Origin: Chloroflexota bacterium
GTDB lineage: Bacteria > Chloroflexota > Anaerolineae > Aggregatilineales > Aggregatilineaceae
Length of the DNA: 64,000 bases
NCBI GenBank assembly: GCA_012729765.1
Contig: JAAYCM010000033.1
Span: 1 to 64,000, forward strand
Reading direction: 5' to 3'
Both the position numbers and the translations under genes were made by a program. Shown piece after piece: positions 61,960 to 64,000 of this stretch (positions are counted from its first letter, which is position 1; each line of letters begins with the position of its first letter). The notes under the pieces were generated by a model, which saw nothing but the letters and a program-made list of their open reading frames with translations, was not told the origin of the DNA and did not search any database.

Positions 61960-63000
61960 ATGACCTTCAATTCTCACAACGATGTCGTCCTCAGCGTGCA
62001 GGACCTCTCGATCAGCTACCTGACACCGCGCGGGCGGCTGCGCGCCGTGAGCCACGCCTCATTCGATCTGCACCAGGGCGAGACGCTGGCGCTGATCGGC
62101 GAAAGCGGCTGCGGCAAATCGACGCTCAACCTGGGCCTGATGCGGCTGCTGCCGACCAATGCCCGCGTCGATGGGGGCCGGATCGAATATACCCGGCGCG
62201 ACGGCGCGCCGATCGACGTGCTCCGGCTCAATGATCGCCAGCTTCGCCAGTTCCGCTGGTCGGAATGCTCGATGGTCTTTCAGGCCGCGCTCAACTCGCT
62301 CAACCCGGTGATCCGCGTGCGCGATATGTTCTACGACACCGCCGCCGCGCACGGCAAGCGCTTCCGGCGGCAGGTGCGCGATCGGGCGCTGGACCTGTTC
62401 CGGCGGGTGCGACTCGACCCGGAGCGCGTGTTCAACGCCTATCCGCACGAGCTGAGCGGCGGGATGCGCCAGCGGGTGCTGCTGGCCCTGGCGCTGCTGC
62501 TCAATCCCCAGGTGGTGATCCTGGACGAGCCGACGACCGCCGTCGATATCCTGACGCAGCGCACGATCATCGAGGTGCTGAAGGCGATCCGCGAGGAACT
62601 GAACTTCAGCACGATCTTCATCAGCCACGATCTCTCGGTCGCCGCCGAGATGGCCGATACGGTCGCCACGATGTACGCCGGTGAGATCGTGGAGATCGGC
62701 CCGGTCTACGAGTTGTTCTATCGCCCGCGCCACGCCTATACGCTCGGCCTGCTCGAAGCGGTCCCGCGCCTGAGCGCCGGTGAGGAAGAACTGGTCAGCA
62801 TCCCCGGCAGCCCACCGGATCTGATCGAGCCGCCCGCCGGCTGCAAGTTCCACGTGCGCTGCCCCTTCGCCACCGACCGGTGCCGGGTCGAGCCGCCGCC
62901 GCTGGAGCCGGTCGGCGAGAATCACCTGGCCGCCTGCTGGGAAAAAGCGCGCGTGTTGACCCATGCCCTGGAGAATGCCTACCATGACGCCCCTCGTTGA
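61960..63000 (+). CDS. Oligopeptide-type ABC ATP-binding protein (DppD/OppD-like)
   Basis: A 346-aa ATPase. Walker A is IGESGCGKSTLN, the Q-loop is in SMVFQAALNSLNPV, the signature is LSGGMRQRVLLALAL and Walker B is VVILDEPTTAVD, with the switch His in IFISHDLS. The C-terminal extension has the oligopeptide-transporter pattern with cysteines (CKFHVRCPFATDRCRVEPP). It energises the permease pair. Its end overlaps the next ATPase gene by 17 bp. Confidence 0.95.
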   Translation: MTFNSHNDVVLSVQDLSISYLTPRGRLRAVSHASFDLHQGETLALIGESGCGKSTLNLGLMRLLPTNARVDGGRIEYTRRDGAPIDVLRLNDRQLRQFRWSECSMVFQAALNSLNPVIRVRDMFYDTAAAHGKRFRRQVRDRALDLFRRVRLDPERVFNAYPHELSGGMRQRVLLALALLLNPQVVILDEPTTAVDILTQRTIIEVLKAIREELNFSTIFISHDLSVAAEMADTVATMYAGEIVEIGPVYELFYRPRHAYTLGLLEAVPRLSAGEEELVSIPGSPPDLIEPPAGCKFHVRCPFATDRCRVEPPPLEPVGENHLAACWEKARVLTHALENAYHDAPR

Positions 63001-64000
63001 GCTTCGCCACGTCAACCGCACCTTCAAAAAGGGCCGCACGCCGATCCCGGTGCTGCAAGATATCAATCTGGCGGTGGCTCCCAATGAAATCCTGTGCCTG
63101 GTGGGCGAGAGCGGCTGCGGCAAGACCACGACCGGCAAGATCATGGCCGGGCTGCTGGATGCGTCGTCGGGCGAGATGCTCTACGAGGGCCGCTCGTTGG
63201 TCGCTTATCGTGGGCAGGCCCGCGCCGACGCCCGCCGCGCGCTGCAAATCGTGCACCAGGACCCATTCGCCTCGCTCAACCCGGCGCACACCATCGGCCA
63301 GATTCTCAGCTACCCGCTCAAGCGGCACAATATGGTGCAGGGGCGGGCCGCCGTGCGCCGCCGCATCTGGGAGCTGCTCACGCTGGTAGACCTGACTCCG
63401 CCGGGCGACATCGTGAATAAGTTCCCGCACCAGCTCAGCGGCGGCCAGCGCCAGCGCGTCAGCATCGCGCGCGCCCTGACGGTCGAGCCGCGCCTGATTG
63501 TGGCCGACGAAGCGGTGAGTATGGTCGATGTCAGTATCCGTATCAGCCTGCTGAAGATGCTGCACCGCCTGCGCGACGAGCTTAACGTCGCGATCGTGTT
63601 CATCACGCACGATCTCGCGCTGGCAAAATATTTCGCCTGGGAAGGCCGGATCGCGGTGATGTACCTGGGGCGCGTGGTCGAGATCGGCGCGACCGCCAAC
63701 GTGATCGGCCACCCCGCGCACCCCTACACCCGCGCGCTGATCGCCGCCATCCCGGAAGCCGATCCGGAGCTGACGCGCAACAAGCAGCGGATGAAGCTGC
63801 GCAGCGAGGATATCCCCAGCCTGACGCAGATTCCGCCGGGCTGTTCGTTTCACCCGCGCTGCCCGTTCTTCGTGCCGGGCGTGTGCGACACACGCGTCCC
63901 GCCGCTGGAGAACGCACCCGGCTTCTCGCAGGACGTGGCCTGCATCCCGCTGACGAGCGGCATGGGCCTGCAGGAGTGGGCGCCGGTTGAGGACATGGTT
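62984..64000 (+). CDS. Oligopeptide-type ABC ATP-binding protein (DppF/OppF-like), 3' end outside window
   Basis: A frame open from the ATG at 62984 to the window edge gives 339 residues. Walker A is LVGESGCGKTTTGK, the Q-loop is in QIVHQDPFASLNP, the signature is LSGGQRQRVSIARAL, Walker B reads LIVADEAVSMVD and the switch His is in FITHDLA. The C-terminal Cys pattern (CSFHPRCPF) is present, so most of the gene is inside. It is the second ATPase of the transporter and overlaps the first by 17 bp. Confidence 0.93.
   Translation, partial: MTPLVELRHVNRTFKKGRTPIPVLQDINLAVAPNEILCLVGESGCGKTTTGKIMAGLLDASSGEMLYEGRSLVAYRGQARADARRALQIVHQDPFASLNPAHTIGQILSYPLKRHNMVQGRAAVRRRIWELLTLVDLTPPGDIVNKFPHQLSGGQRQRVSIARALTVEPRLIVADEAVSMVDVSIRISLLKMLHRLRDELNVAIVFITHDLALAKYFAWEGRIAVMYLGRVVEIGATANVIGHPAHPYTRALIAAIPEADPELTRNKQRMKLRSEDIPSLTQIPPGCSFHPRCPFFVPGVCDTRVPPLENAPGFSQDVACIPLTSGMGLQEWAPVEDMV

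Overview
The window is about 64 kb of GC-rich bacterial DNA that is gene-dense and mostly protein coding. The gene content suggests a member of the Chloroflexota, perhaps Anaerolineae-like: many multi-domain PAS/GAF histidine kinases, very large STAND/WD40 signalling proteins, TadE/TadG-like pilus proteins, a complete early-to-late heme operon, sucAB, and dipeptide-type ABC transporters. This assignment is inference; no rRNA or other phylogenetic marker is present.

Layout. 1-424 (minus): end of a RiPP-type operon (PqqD-like RRE protein and the first codons of a lasso-type B2 protein). 800-1015: a decayed gene remnant. 1154-3934: a Ca-type P-type ATPase. 3996-6248 (minus): a DUF2270-type membrane protein and the AzlCD exporter. 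6401-7285: a helix-hairpin-helix protein. 7648-9963: a NarL-type sensor kinase. 10160-14265: sucAB (2-oxoglutarate dehydrogenase E1 and E2). 14342-23671 (minus): one heme operon, HTH regulator-hemA-hemC-hemD-hemB-hemE-hemH-hemY-hemL. A divergent NirJ/AhbD-like radical SAM gene (23865-24980) is separated from it by a GTGA-N6-TCAC palindrome. 25107-28184 (minus): three TadE/TadG-like genes, one carrying an SdrD-B-like domain. 28468-32332 (minus): an OmpR-type regulator with a CHASE4/HAMP/PAS/GAF kinase.

32418-43722 is an unusual signalling island: zinc-ribbon/FHA protein, secreted SH3b protein, a Ser/Thr kinase-STAND-TM-WD40 protein (1519 aa), a second zinc-ribbon/FHA protein, and a TIR-STAND-WD40 protein (1175 aa). 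The last two large proteins each have 14 WD40 repeats. The architecture is that of conflict or cell-fate systems. 44036-48620 is a phosphorelay with a periplasmic sugar-type binding lipoprotein, one histidine kinase and three output-less receivers.

The two most notable small features come next. At 49247-49371 is a roughly 125-nt RNA gene with the tRNA-like domain of tmRNA (acceptor stem with a G3:U70 pair, T arm, P2 stem) but no room for the tag reading frame and pseudoknots; it has its own promoter and terminator. At 51939-52580 (minus) is a thioredoxin-like lipoprotein whose in-frame TGA sits exactly at the first position of a U-P-P-C redox motif and is followed by a SECIS-like hairpin, so it is a probable selenoprotein.

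The rest holds an HPF-like ribosome factor, a PRC-barrel protein, a flavin disulfide reductase (a possible E3 partner of sucAB), two more histidine kinases with a receiver-only NarL-type regulator, and a dipeptide/oligopeptide-type ABC operon that runs off the right end. No CRISPR array, insertion sequence, prophage or ordinary tRNA was seen.
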